Notes: generated by a model not told the origin, from the letters alone. 42,382 bases of DNA from Aureimonas sp. AU4 (GCF_001463765.1 NZ_BBWK01000077.1:1-42382); one strand, 5' to 3'; positions 24,773 to 32,374 are shown, numbered from the stretch's first letter. Translations and numbers: made by a program.

Positions 24773-25950
24773 GCGAAGGCCTCCAGCCGGGCGGGGACGA
24801 GGGCGAGGCGGCGCGCGATCTCGTGGATCGAGGGCGCCTCGACATTGGCGAAGGCGATGCGCAGGAACCGGTCCTGGCCGGGACCGAAGAAGGAGCCCGG
24901 CAGGGTGACCACGCCGAACTCGCGCGCGAGCCGCTCGGCGACGCTTTCCGAAGGCGTGCCGGCGAACGGGTGTTCCACGAAGGCGAAATAGGCGCCGATC
25001 TGGCGGATGCGCCAGTTTGGCAGCGCGGAGAAGGCGTCCCGGAACGCGTCCGCGCGCCGGGCGATCTCGGCCGCGCTCGCGCGCCGGAAGTCGCCCAGCG
25101 CCTCGATGGCCCAGGGCAGCGCGGCCTGGGCCGGGCGGGGCGCGCAGATCTGGATGCAGTCGACGACCTTCTCGATATCCGCCATCAGCGCGGCGCCGGC
25201 GATCAGCGCGCCGACGCGGTGGCCGGGGATCGCGTAGGACTTCGAGAAGGAATACAGGGCGACGAGATGGTCCTCGGCGTCCGCCCGGCCGAACAGCGAA
25301 TGCGGTCGCTCCTCGGCCGTGAGGAAGTCGCGATAGGTCTCGTCGAGAACGAGGGTGACGCCGCGCCGGGCGCAGAGGGCGAGGATCTCGCACAGGAGCG
25401 CGTCCGGATACACGGCGCCGGTCGGATTGTTGGGCGACACCAGCACCACGGCGCGCGTGCGCGCGTCGATCAGCGCCTCGAGGGCGGCGGGATCGGGCAG
25501 GAAGCCGCCGGCGGCGTCGAGCGGCAGCGGACGCGGCTCGATGCCGAGCATGTCCAGCGTCATCTGGTGGTTGAAGTACCACGGCGTCGGCAGGATCACG
25601 GCGTCGCCCGCCCCCGCCAGCGCGATCATCGCGGCGAAGAAGGCCTGGTTGCAGCCGCTGGTGATCGCCACCTGCCCCGGTGAAACCGGCGTGCCGTAGC
25701 GCTGCGAGACGTGCGCCGCATAAGCCGCGCGCAGGGCGGCGTCGCCCAGGATGTCGCCGTAGCGCGCCGCCGCCGGCTCTGCGCCCGCGCGGGCGAGGCG
25801 CTCGGCGAGTTCGGGCGGCGGCGGCCGGTTGGGAACGGCCTGACTGCAATCCACGAGCGGGCCGTGACGACCGTCGTACGAGGCCGCCCAGCGCGCCGCC
25901 TGCGCGATGGGCGGCACCGAGACATGGTTCAGACGCGCGGTGCGGCTCAT
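24769..25950 (-). CDS. Class I/II PLP-dependent aminotransferase
   Basis: 393-aa fold-type I aminotransferase. Pyridoxal-phosphate Lys is in YSFSKSYAIPGHRVG, with TSGCNQAFFAAMIAL for the phosphate region, SPNNPTG and LVLDETYRDF for ring stacking and Asp, and RIAFANVEAP with the carboxylate-binding Arg near the end. The start is placed at 25950 (MSRTARLNHVSV), because the upstream ATG at 26061 would run through the shared promoter region; no strong RBS helps. It is the first gene of the operon and faces the LysR gene. It probably moves an amino group to or from a guanidino or amino acid before or after ureohydrolase action. Confidence 0.88.
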   Translation of the reverse strand: MSRTARLNHVSVPPIAQAARWAASYDGRHGPLVDCSQAVPNRPPPPELAERLARAGAEPAAARYGDILGDAALRAAYAAHVSQRYGTPVSPGQVAITSGCNQAFFAAMIALAGAGDAVILPTPWYFNHQMTLDMLGIEPRPLPLDAAGGFLPDPAALEALIDARTRAVVLVSPNNPTGAVYPDALLCEILALCARRGVTLVLDETYRDFLTAEERPHSLFGRADAEDHLVALYSFSKSYAIPGHRVGALIAGAALMADIEKVVDCIQICAPRPAQAALPWAIEALGDFRRASAAEIARRADAFRDAFSALPNWRIRQIGAYFAFVEHPFAGTPSESVAERLAREFGVVTLPGSFFGPGQDRFLRIAFANVEAPSIHEIARRLALVPARLEAFA

Positions 25951-26059
25951 CGGGACGGCCGGCCGTCGAAGCGGGAAGGGAAAACCGTATGCATGCGGAA
26001 TGACCACATCTGGCGGATGGCGTGATGTTGACCATAGAGATCGCATCGACGTCCCAGCC

Positions 26060-26086
26060 ATAGAGTTCTATCAAGGTTCACCTTGA
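26060..26086. promoter_or_regulatory. Two abutting palindromes between aminotransferase and LysR genes
   Basis: ATAGA-GT-TCTAT (26060-26071) is immediately followed, sharing one T, by TCAAGGT-TC-ACCTTGA (26071-26086). Both have perfect arms. LysR regulators usually bind such dyads in the divergent promoter. The second lies 3 bases before the chosen LysR ATG, suggesting autorepression. Confidence 0.5.
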
Positions 26087-26088
26087 CG

Positions 26089-27024
26089 ATGATCCATGTG
26101 ACGGCGGCTTCGATGCGTGTCTCGGGAAGTGATCTGCGGCTCCTTCAGGTCTTCGACGCCGTGGTGCGCGGTGGCGGCTATGCCGGGGCCGAGGCGGAGC
26201 TCAACATCGGCCAGTCCACCATCAGCAATCACATGACGGCGCTGGAGGAGCGCCTGGGCTTCACGCTGTGCCAGCGCGGTCGCGGCGGCTTCCGCCTGAC
26301 GGAACGGGGACAGGCGGTTCACGAGGCGTCGCGGCGCCTGGGTCAGGCGCTCGGTGATTTTGCGGCCGACATCGCGGCCCTGAAGGGCGAGTTGCGCGGC
26401 GAGCTGCGCGTCGCGATCCTCGACTCGGTGGCGAGCGATCCGTCGAGCCGCATCGCCGAGGTCGTCGCCGCCTTCGGCCGCATCGCCCCGGACGTCCGGC
26501 TCGTCCTGGTGCAGGAAAGGCCGCAGGACATCCAGCCCAAGATCCTCGAAGGGCTCTACCATTGCGGCATCGGCAGCCACCGTTCGCGCGTCGAGGGCAT
26601 CGACTACCGGCCGCTCTACGAGGAAAGCCACGGGCTCTACTGCGGCGCGGACCATCCCTTCTTCGGGCTGCCCGACGACGAGCTGAGCGACGAGGTCCTC
26701 GCGCAGGTGCCCTACGTGCGGCGCGGCTACTGGCGCGAGGAGGACGGGATGCGCCGCATCCGCTGGCGCGTCGAGGCGACGGTGCAGCAGATCGAGCCCG
26801 AACTCCTCCTGATCCGCTCCGGGCGGTTCATCGGCTTCCTGCCCCATCATGCCGCCGAAGCCGACGTCGCGGCCAAGCGGGTCCGACGCATCCGGCCGCA
26901 CGACGTCGGCTATGTCTGCCTGTTCGAGCTCTACACGCCGCGGGCGCGACGGGGGAGCGACGTCCTGTCGGCGTTCCTGGCGAGCATGGACGCCGTCTCG
27001 ACGGTCTATCCCGTTCCGGCCTGA
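26089..27024 (+). CDS. LysR family transcriptional regulator
   Basis: About 311 aa. The N-terminal winged helix-turn-helix spans roughly the first 70 residues (DLRLLQVFDAVVRGGGYAG, then LNIGQSTISNHMTALEERLG), followed by the linker helix and the effector-binding domain with GELRVAILDSVASDP, then a long second lobe. The start is uncertain: ATG 26089 is used, but TTG 26083, GTG 26098 and ATG 26113 are also in frame. It is divergent from the aminotransferase-led operon and probably controls it. The effector could be a guanidino compound or a product of the pathway (inference). Confidence 0.88.
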   Translation: MIHVTAASMRVSGSDLRLLQVFDAVVRGGGYAGAEAELNIGQSTISNHMTALEERLGFTLCQRGRGGFRLTERGQAVHEASRRLGQALGDFAADIAALKGELRGELRVAILDSVASDPSSRIAEVVAAFGRIAPDVRLVLVQERPQDIQPKILEGLYHCGIGSHRSRVEGIDYRPLYEESHGLYCGADHPFFGLPDDELSDEVLAQVPYVRRGYWREEDGMRRIRWRVEATVQQIEPELLLIRSGRFIGFLPHHAAEADVAAKRVRRIRPHDVGYVCLFELYTPRARRGSDVLSAFLASMDAVSTVYPVPA

Positions 27025-27041
27025 CGACCGGAACGAGGGCG

Positions 27042-27716
27042 ATGCTTGCAGCCTTCCCGCCCGAACTTCGTTGCGCCCCGATGCCGGACGAAAACGAAGC
27101 CCGCGAGACCGACCTCGTCGCCGAATGGCCCTTCCCGGTCGCCGCGACGCTCGGCTCGGCCGTGCGCGCCAAGGGGATCGAGCAGGAGCTGCGCGCCCGC
27201 CTGCCCTTTCCCCGGCGCGGCGACCTCGCGGTCGAGGCGGGCCGCATCACGTTGCGCCTGTCCCATGAGAAGGCGCTCCAGTTCGAGGCGGCGCGGGCCA
27301 TCGTCGACAAGACCCTGGAGGGCATCGCCGCCCTTCCCGTCCTGCCGCGCGAGATCGAGGACATCCTGACGGTCACCGGGCACGAGCGCCTGAAATGGAC
27401 CCGCGACGGCCGCCTCCGGAGCGCGGGCACGCGCACGGTGAAGCTGCGCGGCCGCGCCAAGGCGGTGACGTTCCACGTCTTCGACCCGCGCCAAGTCGAG
27501 GATCTCCTGGACCGGGACCTCGTCGCCATCTGGCGCGAGGAGGACCGGCAGACGGTCGCCGAGAACCGCCGCCGCGCCGCCGGAAAGGCGGCGCTGACGC
27601 GCGCCGGCAAGGGCGCGCCCAAGACCGCCCCTCGCGGGGGCGCACGCCGGGACAAGACGGCCAAGCCCTCGCTGGCCGAGTGGGACGCCTTTGCATCCGA
27701 CGGCCTGCTGCGCTGA
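27042..27716 (+). CDS. Conserved-looking protein of unknown function
   Basis: About 224 aa from ATG 27042 (GAGGG is only 2 bases upstream); ATG 27081 would give 211 aa. I recognise no family. The middle section reads like a small folded domain (residues near LPREIEDILTVTGHERLKWT, then TRTVKLRGRAKAVTFHVFDP), followed by a basic, Lys/Arg-rich tail (AGKGAPKTAPRGGARRDKTA) and a final acidic-aromatic end LAEWDAFASDGLLR. The basic tail may contact nucleic acid. It starts 18 bases after the LysR stop and is followed by an SDR gene. Third-position GC and length support a real gene. Confidence 0.65.
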   Translation: MLAAFPPELRCAPMPDENEARETDLVAEWPFPVAATLGSAVRAKGIEQELRARLPFPRRGDLAVEAGRITLRLSHEKALQFEAARAIVDKTLEGIAALPVLPREIEDILTVTGHERLKWTRDGRLRSAGTRTVKLRGRAKAVTFHVFDPRQVEDLLDRDLVAIWREEDRQTVAENRRRAAGKAALTRAGKGAPKTAPRGGARRDKTAKPSLAEWDAFASDGLLR

Positions 27717-27755
27717 AACTGGGCCGGGCGAATCGCCCGCCGGGAGAAGAAAGCC

Positions 27756-28457
27756 ATGACCGATCGCGTCGCCATCGTCACCGCCGGGGGCAGCGGCATG
27801 GGAGCGGCCGTCGCGCGGCGCCTGGCCGCCGACAGGTACCGGATCGCCGTCCTGTCCTCGTCGGGCAAGGGCGAGGCCCTGGCGGCCGAACTCGGCGGCT
27901 TCGGCGTGACGGGCTCGAACCAGCGGGAAGCCGACCTGCGACGTCTCGTGGACGGCGCGCTGGAGCGCTGGGGCCGGATCGACGTCCTCGTCAACAGCGC
28001 GGGCCATGGACCGCGCGCGCCGATCGCCGAGATCACCGACGAGCAATGGCATGCCGGGCTCGACGTCTATCTTCTCAACGTCGTGCGCGCGGTGCGCCTC
28101 GTGGCGCCCGCCATGCAGGCGCAGGGCAGCGGCTCGATCGTCAACATCTCCACGGCCTGGGCCTTCGAGCCGAGCCCGATGTTTCCGACCTCGGCGGTGT
28201 TTCGCGTGGGGCTTGCCGCATACGCGAAGATCTTCGCCGACGGCTACGCGCCGCACGGCGTGCGCATGAACAACGTCCTGCCCGGCTGGATCGACAGCCT
28301 TCCCGCGACCGAGGAACGGCGCGACAGCGTGCCCATGGGTCGCTACGGCCGGGCCGAGGAGATCGCCGCGACCGTTGCCTTTCTCGCATCCGAGGGTGCG
28401 GGCTACATCACCGGCCAGAACATCCGCGTCGATGGCGGCCTGACGCGGTCGGTGTGA
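27756..28457 (+). CDS. SDR family protein lacking YxxxK
   Basis: 233-aa short-chain dehydrogenase fold: TAGGSGMG for the cofactor, VNSAGHGP after strand 4, VNISTAWAFEP, then VLPGWIDSLP and the C-terminal GYITGQNIRVDGGL. The catalytic Tyr-x-x-x-Lys is not present; the aligned segment reads SAVFRVG, with Arg at the Lys position and Ser at the Tyr position. The protein may therefore be a non-canonical reductase or a binding protein. GGAGAAG precedes the ATG. The upstream gene is unrecognised, and the downstream small ORF has its own RBS. Confidence 0.85.
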   Translation: MTDRVAIVTAGGSGMGAAVARRLAADRYRIAVLSSSGKGEALAAELGGFGVTGSNQREADLRRLVDGALERWGRIDVLVNSAGHGPRAPIAEITDEQWHAGLDVYLLNVVRAVRLVAPAMQAQGSGSIVNISTAWAFEPSPMFPTSAVFRVGLAAYAKIFADGYAPHGVRMNNVLPGWIDSLPATEERRDSVPMGRYGRAEEIAATVAFLASEGAGYITGQNIRVDGGLTRSV

Positions 28458-28534
28458 ACCGGCGGCCCGGCGGTAAACCTCCCGTTCACCATATCGGCGC
28501 ATCCTCCGTCCCAGTGCAGCGAAGGAGACCGTCC

Positions 28535-28699
28535 ATGACCGACCTCGCGACGATTGTAACCAACCCCGTCCTCCAGTCCCGCATCCGCGAAGCCTTGCAC
28601 CGCTCCCCCGTCCACCGGCTGGAGGAGCGGGTGCCCGGCCGCATCACGCGCCTTCTGGCCGAGCTCGACCAGGTGGAGGCGCGCCAGCCGCTTCATTGA
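28535..28699 (+). CDS. Small protein of unknown function (54 aa)
   Basis: ATG at 28535 is preceded by AAGGAG at an ideal distance, and the frame ends in TGA at 28697-28699, just before a strong hairpin. The product (starts MTDLATIVTNPVLQSRIREA) is predicted to be mostly helical, basic, and without a signal or membrane segment. The RBS and following hairpin support a real gene. No family is recognised. Confidence 0.6.
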   Translation: MTDLATIVTNPVLQSRIREALHRSPVHRLEERVPGRITRLLAELDQVEARQPLH

Positions 28700-28705
28700 A
28701 TCAGG

Positions 28706-28737
28706 CGCCCGGCGGCGGATCGCTCCCCCGCCGGGCG
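28706..28737. terminator. Hairpin between convergent genes
   Basis: Perfect 10-bp stem CGCCCGGCGG / CCGCCGGGCG (28706-28715, 28728-28737) with a 12-base loop. It starts 7 bases after the small ORF stop, and the convergent MocR gene ends at 28778. No T-run. Confidence 0.5.
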
Positions 28738-28777
28738 TCGGAACGTCCGGGAGGTCGCCGCCGCGTCCGGGCGGCAC

Positions 28778-30190
28778 TCAGTTTCCCGACCTGAACAGGA
28801 CCTGCCTCAAACGGTCGAGGACCGCCGGGTCGGCCATCTGCGCCACGTTGAAGCGCATCCATTCCCCCACCGTCTGCGACAGGCTGAAGACGTTGCCGGG
28901 CGCCAGCACCATGCCTTCCTTCCACGCCCGGCGCGTCAGGTCGGCGGCGTCGCGCCCATCGGGCAGACGGCACCACAGCGTGAACCCGCCGCGCGGATCG
29001 ATCCAGGGCCGGATGCCGAGAGCCGCGAGCGAGACCGTCGCCTCCCGCCGCCTCCGCGCGAGCCGGGAGCGCAGGTTCACGAGGTGCTTGCGATAGTCGC
29101 CGTCGGCCAAAACGCCCTGGACGATGCCGGCCGCGATGGGGCTGGGCCCTCCGAAGTTCGTCGCCACCTGGAGATCGATCAGGCCCTCGATCCAGTCGGG
29201 CCGCGCCGCCACGTAGCCGCAGCGGATCGACGCCGACAGCGTCTTGGAGAAGCTGCCGATCCGGATGACGCGCCGGAGGCCGTCGAGGACGGCGAGACGG
29301 GGCGAGGGTTCTGGCTCGAAGTCTGCGAAGATGTCGTCCTCGACGATCGTGACGTCGTGGGCGGCCGCCAGCGTCAGGACGCGATGGGCCGCCTGCGGCG
29401 AGAGCGACGCGCCCGTCGGATTGTGGACGGCCGAGTTCGTGACGTAGAGGCGCGGACGATGGGCCTCGAGCGCCTGCGCGAAGGCGGCAAGATCCGGTCC
29501 GCCCGGCGTCATGGGCACGCCCACGGCCTTCACGCGGTGCGCGCGCAGCAGGGCTTGGAAGTTGAAATAGCAGGGATCGTCGAGAAGCACGGCGTCGCCC
29601 GGCTGCAGGAGGAAGCGGCACACGAGGTCGATCGCCTGCGTGCCCGAGCCGGTCAGGAGGATCTGCTCGGGGCCGGCCTCCAGACCCTCGATCGCGAACT
29701 GACGCGCGAGAAGTCCCCGCAGGGCCAGTTGGCCGCGCGTCGCGCCGTAGTCGGACAGAAGAGCGTCGTCGGCGCGCGCCAGCGCCGGCATCGCCCGCCG
29801 GATCGGCGCGTTCGGCATCCAGCTTGCCGGAAGCCAGCCGCATCCGGGCCGCAACATCTCCGGGCCGCCGTCGAGCGACTGGCGGGAGACCCAGAACGGG
29901 TCCACCGCGCGGTCGGCCCGAGGTTCGACCTCGGAAAGGGCTAGCGGCAGGCTCCCGGCGACAAAGAAGCCGGAGCCGGGCCGCGACCGGATCAGACCTT
30001 CGGCGCCCAGCCTGTCGTAGGCCTCGACGACCGTGGACGGTGAAACCCGCATGGACCGGGCCAGCCCCCGGATCGAGGGAAGCTTTTCGCCCGGCGCGAT
30101 CTCGCGCGTCGAGATGCGTCGGCGGATCGCCTCCATGACGGCGCCCGTGCGCGTCGACCCGTTCCCCGTCCCGTCCACCCGCTCCCCCAA
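28778..30190 (-). CDS. MocR-type regulator (GntR HTH fused to aminotransferase fold)
   Basis: About 470 aa. The N-terminal GntR winged helix (IRRRISTREIAPGEKLPSIR, then VSPSTVVEAYDRLGAEGLI and GSGFFVAG) is followed by a fold-type I aminotransferase domain with the PLP-binding Lys in IGSFSKTLSASIRCGY and NPTGASL. MocR proteins use PLP as a sensor of amino-acid or vitamin B6-related signals. The longest frame starts at TTG 30190; GTG at 30178 or ATG at 30136 are alternatives, though the last would drop the start of the helix-turn-helix. It is divergent from a DMT exporter gene, the usual target of such regulators. Confidence 0.9.
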   Translation of the reverse strand: MGERVDGTGNGSTRTGAVMEAIRRRISTREIAPGEKLPSIRGLARSMRVSPSTVVEAYDRLGAEGLIRSRPGSGFFVAGSLPLALSEVEPRADRAVDPFWVSRQSLDGGPEMLRPGCGWLPASWMPNAPIRRAMPALARADDALLSDYGATRGQLALRGLLARQFAIEGLEAGPEQILLTGSGTQAIDLVCRFLLQPGDAVLLDDPCYFNFQALLRAHRVKAVGVPMTPGGPDLAAFAQALEAHRPRLYVTNSAVHNPTGASLSPQAAHRVLTLAAAHDVTIVEDDIFADFEPEPSPRLAVLDGLRRVIRIGSFSKTLSASIRCGYVAARPDWIEGLIDLQVATNFGGPSPIAAGIVQGVLADGDYRKHLVNLRSRLARRRREATVSLAALGIRPWIDPRGGFTLWCRLPDGRDAADLTRRAWKEGMVLAPGNVFSLSQTVGEWMRFNVAQMADPAVLDRLRQVLFRSGN

Positions 30191-30302
30191 CCGTTCGGCC
30201 GAGCCGGCCCATACAGTTCGACCTCAGCGTACGGCACCGTTCCTGTCGCGAACAGCCTCGGTCGCGCTATCGAACCCGGCGGCATGGCAGCGGGAGGCGA
30301 CG

Positions 30303-31166
30303 ATGGAGCGCAGCACGGCGGGATGGGGCAGCGGCCTTCTGGGCGTCCTGATCTTCAGCGGATCGCTCCCCGCCACGCGGGTCGCCGTCGGCGGCTTCTC
30401 GCCCCTGTTCCTGACCTCGGCGCGCGCGGTGATCGCCGCGACGCTCGGGGCCGCGCTCCTGCTGGTCCTGCGCCAGCGCCGGCCGCGAGCGGGCGACCTT
30501 CCCTCGCTCGCCATCGTGTCGCTCGGCGTCGTGGTCGGCTTCCCGCTTCTCACCGCGCTCGCGCTCCGGCACGTCACCTCGGCGCATTCTGTCGTCTTCA
30601 TCGGTCTTCTGCCCCTCGCCACGGCGCTGTTCGGCGTCGTGCGCGGCGGCGAGCGGCCCCGGCCCGCCTTCTGGCTGTTCTCGGTATCGGGAGCCCTGGC
30701 CGTCGCAGGCTTCGCCCTGGCGCAAGGCGGCGCGACATCGCTTGCGGGCGACGGGCTGATGGTGGCCGCGATCGTCCTGTGCGGTCTGGGCTACGCCGAG
30801 GGCGCGGCCCTGTCGCGCAGGCTCGGCGGCTGGCAGGTCATTTCGTGGTCGCTTCTTCTGGCCATGCCCGTCATGGCGGTGGTCGCGCTTGCGACCCTTC
30901 CCGGCACCTTCGGCGCCGTCACGATGCCGGAATGGCTCGGCCTCGCCTACGTGTCGGTGTTCTCGATGCTGGTGGGATTCGTGTTCTGGTATCGTGGCCT
31001 GGCGCTCGGCGGCATCGCGGGCGTCGGTCAGCTCCAGCTTCTCCAGCCGTTCTTCGGCCTCGCGCTGGCCGGGCTGCTCCTGGCGGAGCCCGTCGCCCCG
31101 TCAATGATCCTGGTCACGGCCCTGGTCGTCGCCTGCGTCGTCGGAGCGCGGCGGTTCGCGCGGTAG
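30303..31166 (+). CDS. EamA/DMT family exporter
   Basis: 287-aa membrane protein with about ten helices in two EamA repeats. The first repeat starts GLLGVLIFSGSLPATRVAVGG, and the second closes with VFWYRGLALGGIAGVGQLQL and PFFGLALAGLLLAEPV, the hallmark end of EamA proteins. GGGAGG (30292-30297) lies 5 bases before the ATG. Drug/metabolite transporters of this kind export amino acids or related compounds. The divergent MocR regulator probably controls it. Confidence 0.9.
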   Translation: MERSTAGWGSGLLGVLIFSGSLPATRVAVGGFSPLFLTSARAVIAATLGAALLLVLRQRRPRAGDLPSLAIVSLGVVVGFPLLTALALRHVTSAHSVVFIGLLPLATALFGVVRGGERPRPAFWLFSVSGALAVAGFALAQGGATSLAGDGLMVAAIVLCGLGYAEGAALSRRLGGWQVISWSLLLAMPVMAVVALATLPGTFGAVTMPEWLGLAYVSVFSMLVGFVFWYRGLALGGIAGVGQLQLLQPFFGLALAGLLLAEPVAPSMILVTALVVACVVGARRFAR

Positions 31167-31281
31167 GGGAGGACGGCCGAGGCCGCACGGGGACGCGGCG
31201 AGCGGCTGCGGTCAACCCCGGTCACGCCGGCCGAAACGGCCCGCCGCTGGCCGGATTCCCGCGTCTCGCCGGTCGGCGGCT

Positions 31282-31576
31282 TGGTGTCTGCGGCGGGATT
31301 CGAACCCACGACCCCAGGATTCATACCGCTTCGGCTTTCGCCGCCGCCCTGCGGGCGTTCGCGGTCTGGACTGTCCCTTCACCCTAGGCCACGGCCCTTA
31401 GGTGCTGCCCTACCAGTCTCTACACCTTCCGGATCGCTCCGGCTTGGCTCGGGATCGGCACCTCGCGAGAGCGAGAAGCGTTCCCCGAATTTGAGCAGAT
31501 CCGACGCGCCCTTTCGGTACGCGCCGCCCAATTTCACTCAGGAATCCTGTGCTCTATCCTGCTGAGCTACGCAGAC
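31282..31576 (-). tRNA. tRNA-Arg(CCU), split by a group I intron, CCA encoded
   Basis: Two exons of 37 bases each fold into a complete tRNA. 5' exon 31576-31540: acceptor GTCTGCG, D-stem GCTC/GAGC, anticodon-stem 5' arm CAGGA, loop start TTCCT. 3' exon 31321-31285: loop end AA, stem TCCTG, variable GGGTC, T-stem GTGGG/CCCGC with loop TTCGAAT, acceptor CGCAGAC plus discriminator A, followed by CCA (31284-31282). The spliced anticodon loop is TTCCTAA, anticodon CCT, so it decodes AGG as arginine. All stems pair. The interruption is 218 bases with group I core motifs, the location known in Agrobacterium tRNA-Arg(CCU). Confidence 0.92.
31322..31539 (-). ncRNA. Group I intron in tRNA-Arg(CCU) anticodon loop
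   Basis: 218-base intervening sequence. It follows a U at the 5' splice site and ends in G (TATG), the group I rule. In transcript order the conserved core is readable: GGTGTAGAGACTGG (within 31413-31428), CACCTAAGG (within 31393-31405) and GGTGAAGGGACAGTCCAG (within 31363-31384), closely resembling the Azoarcus tRNA-Ile intron. A GAAA tetraloop hairpin (CGGCGAAAGCCG, 31332-31343) lies near the 3' end, as P9 does there. No open frame for a homing endonuclease fits. It is presumably self-splicing. Confidence 0.9.
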
Positions 31577-31586
31577 AACGGGAGGC

Positions 31587-31616
31587 ATCATCGCCCGCCG
31601 GGGGTTGCGCTGTCCA
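31587..31616 (-). promoter_or_regulatory. Possible promoter of the split tRNA gene
   Basis: TGGACA (31616-31611) and GATGAT (31592-31587) on the minus strand with an 18-base spacer. A start a few bases before the mature tRNA end at 31576 would follow. Four of six -10 bases match consensus; inferred. Confidence 0.35.
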
Positions 31617-31662
31617 GCCCAAAACGCGCCGCTCGGGGCCATGACGGCCGGAGCCGCGCGCG

Positions 31663-32307
31663 TCAGCGTGCGCTCTCGTCCTCCTGGAGGAGCACCAGGG
31701 CGCGGCCGCTCCGGCACCCGATCTCCACCGGGCCCGTCGCCTCGTTGGACTGGGTGAGCAGCGAGCCGAAGGGAAGCGCGACGTCGTGGAGCGGGAAGCG
31801 CGCGCCCCGGATCGTCAGCCCCTCGACGTCCGAGAAGCGCAGAACCGAGAACTGCGTGCCGTTGGCTGCATCGAGGCGCACCGGCTCGGGGCCGAGCGGC
31901 ACGCAGCGCTCGCGCCCGTCGCTCATCTCGACCCGCAGGCCCCGCTCGTGCTCGCGCAGGAGAAGCACGAGATGGCTGAAGGCGTGGTCGCTCCGCCCGC
32001 CCATGGCGCCCACGAGCAGGACGTCTCGCGCGCCCCGCGCCCGCGCCTCGACAAGCGCCACCTCGCCGTCGGTCTCGGCCTTGTCGCGCGGCAGCCTCAA
32101 GCGCTCGACGTCCGGCCAGCCGGCAAGGTCGGCGGGCGCGGCGGAATCGAAGTCGCCGACCCAGAGTTCGGGCGAGAGCCCGAGCGCCCGCGCATGGCGG
32201 ATGCCCCCGTCGGCGGCGACCGCGCGCCGGCCCCTCACCGCCTCCCGCAGGCGTCCGTTCGCATGGATCGGCCCGGCCATGAGGATGACGAAGCGGGTCG
32301 GGTCCAT
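31663..32307 (-). CDS. thiN: Thiamine pyrophosphokinase
   Basis: 214-aa thiamine diphosphokinase, which transfers pyrophosphate from ATP to thiamine to give the active cofactor. The N-terminal catalytic domain shows AVAADGGIRHAR, ELWVGDFDS, PRDKAETDGEVAL and GAMGGRSDHAFSHL, all family hallmarks. The C-terminal beta domain carries NGTQFSVLRFSDVEGLTIRG. It is divergent from the TPP-riboswitch-controlled thiamine importer, so uptake and activation are encoded side by side. A stop at 31663 is 87 bases before the split tRNA gene on the same strand. Confidence 0.93.
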   Translation of the reverse strand: MDPTRFVILMAGPIHANGRLREAVRGRRAVAADGGIRHARALGLSPELWVGDFDSAAPADLAGWPDVERLRLPRDKAETDGEVALVEARARGARDVLLVGAMGGRSDHAFSHLVLLLREHERGLRVEMSDGRERCVPLGPEPVRLDAANGTQFSVLRFSDVEGLTIRGARFPLHDVALPFGSLLTQSNEATGPVEIGCRSGRALVLLQEDESAR

Positions 32308-32338
32308 GGGTGAGCCTTTCAGGGTCGGGTTTCGCGTC

Positions 32339-32368
32339 TTGCCGTGTCCCGTTCCCCTCCGCTAGAGG
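32339..32368 (+). promoter_or_regulatory. Possible promoter for thiBPQ
   Basis: TTGCCG (32339-32344) and TAGAGG (32363-32368) with an 18-base spacer, ending just before the TPP riboswitch. The -10 is poor, so this is only the best local candidate. Confidence 0.3.
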
Positions 32369-32374
32369 TGAAGC

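Noticed and set aside
28465-28495. Possible CtrA-type site (GTAAAC...GTTCACC) before the 54-aa ORF
   Set aside because: It does not match TTAA-N7-TTAA in sequence or spacing.
30191-30300. Direct repeats as MocR operators
   Set aside because: Only weak ACNGTTC-type matches are visible; no convincing pair could be named.
31281-31565. Plus-strand coding frame across the tRNA region
   Set aside because: The region is explained completely by the split tRNA-Arg and its group I intron on the minus strand; the frame has no RBS or domain.
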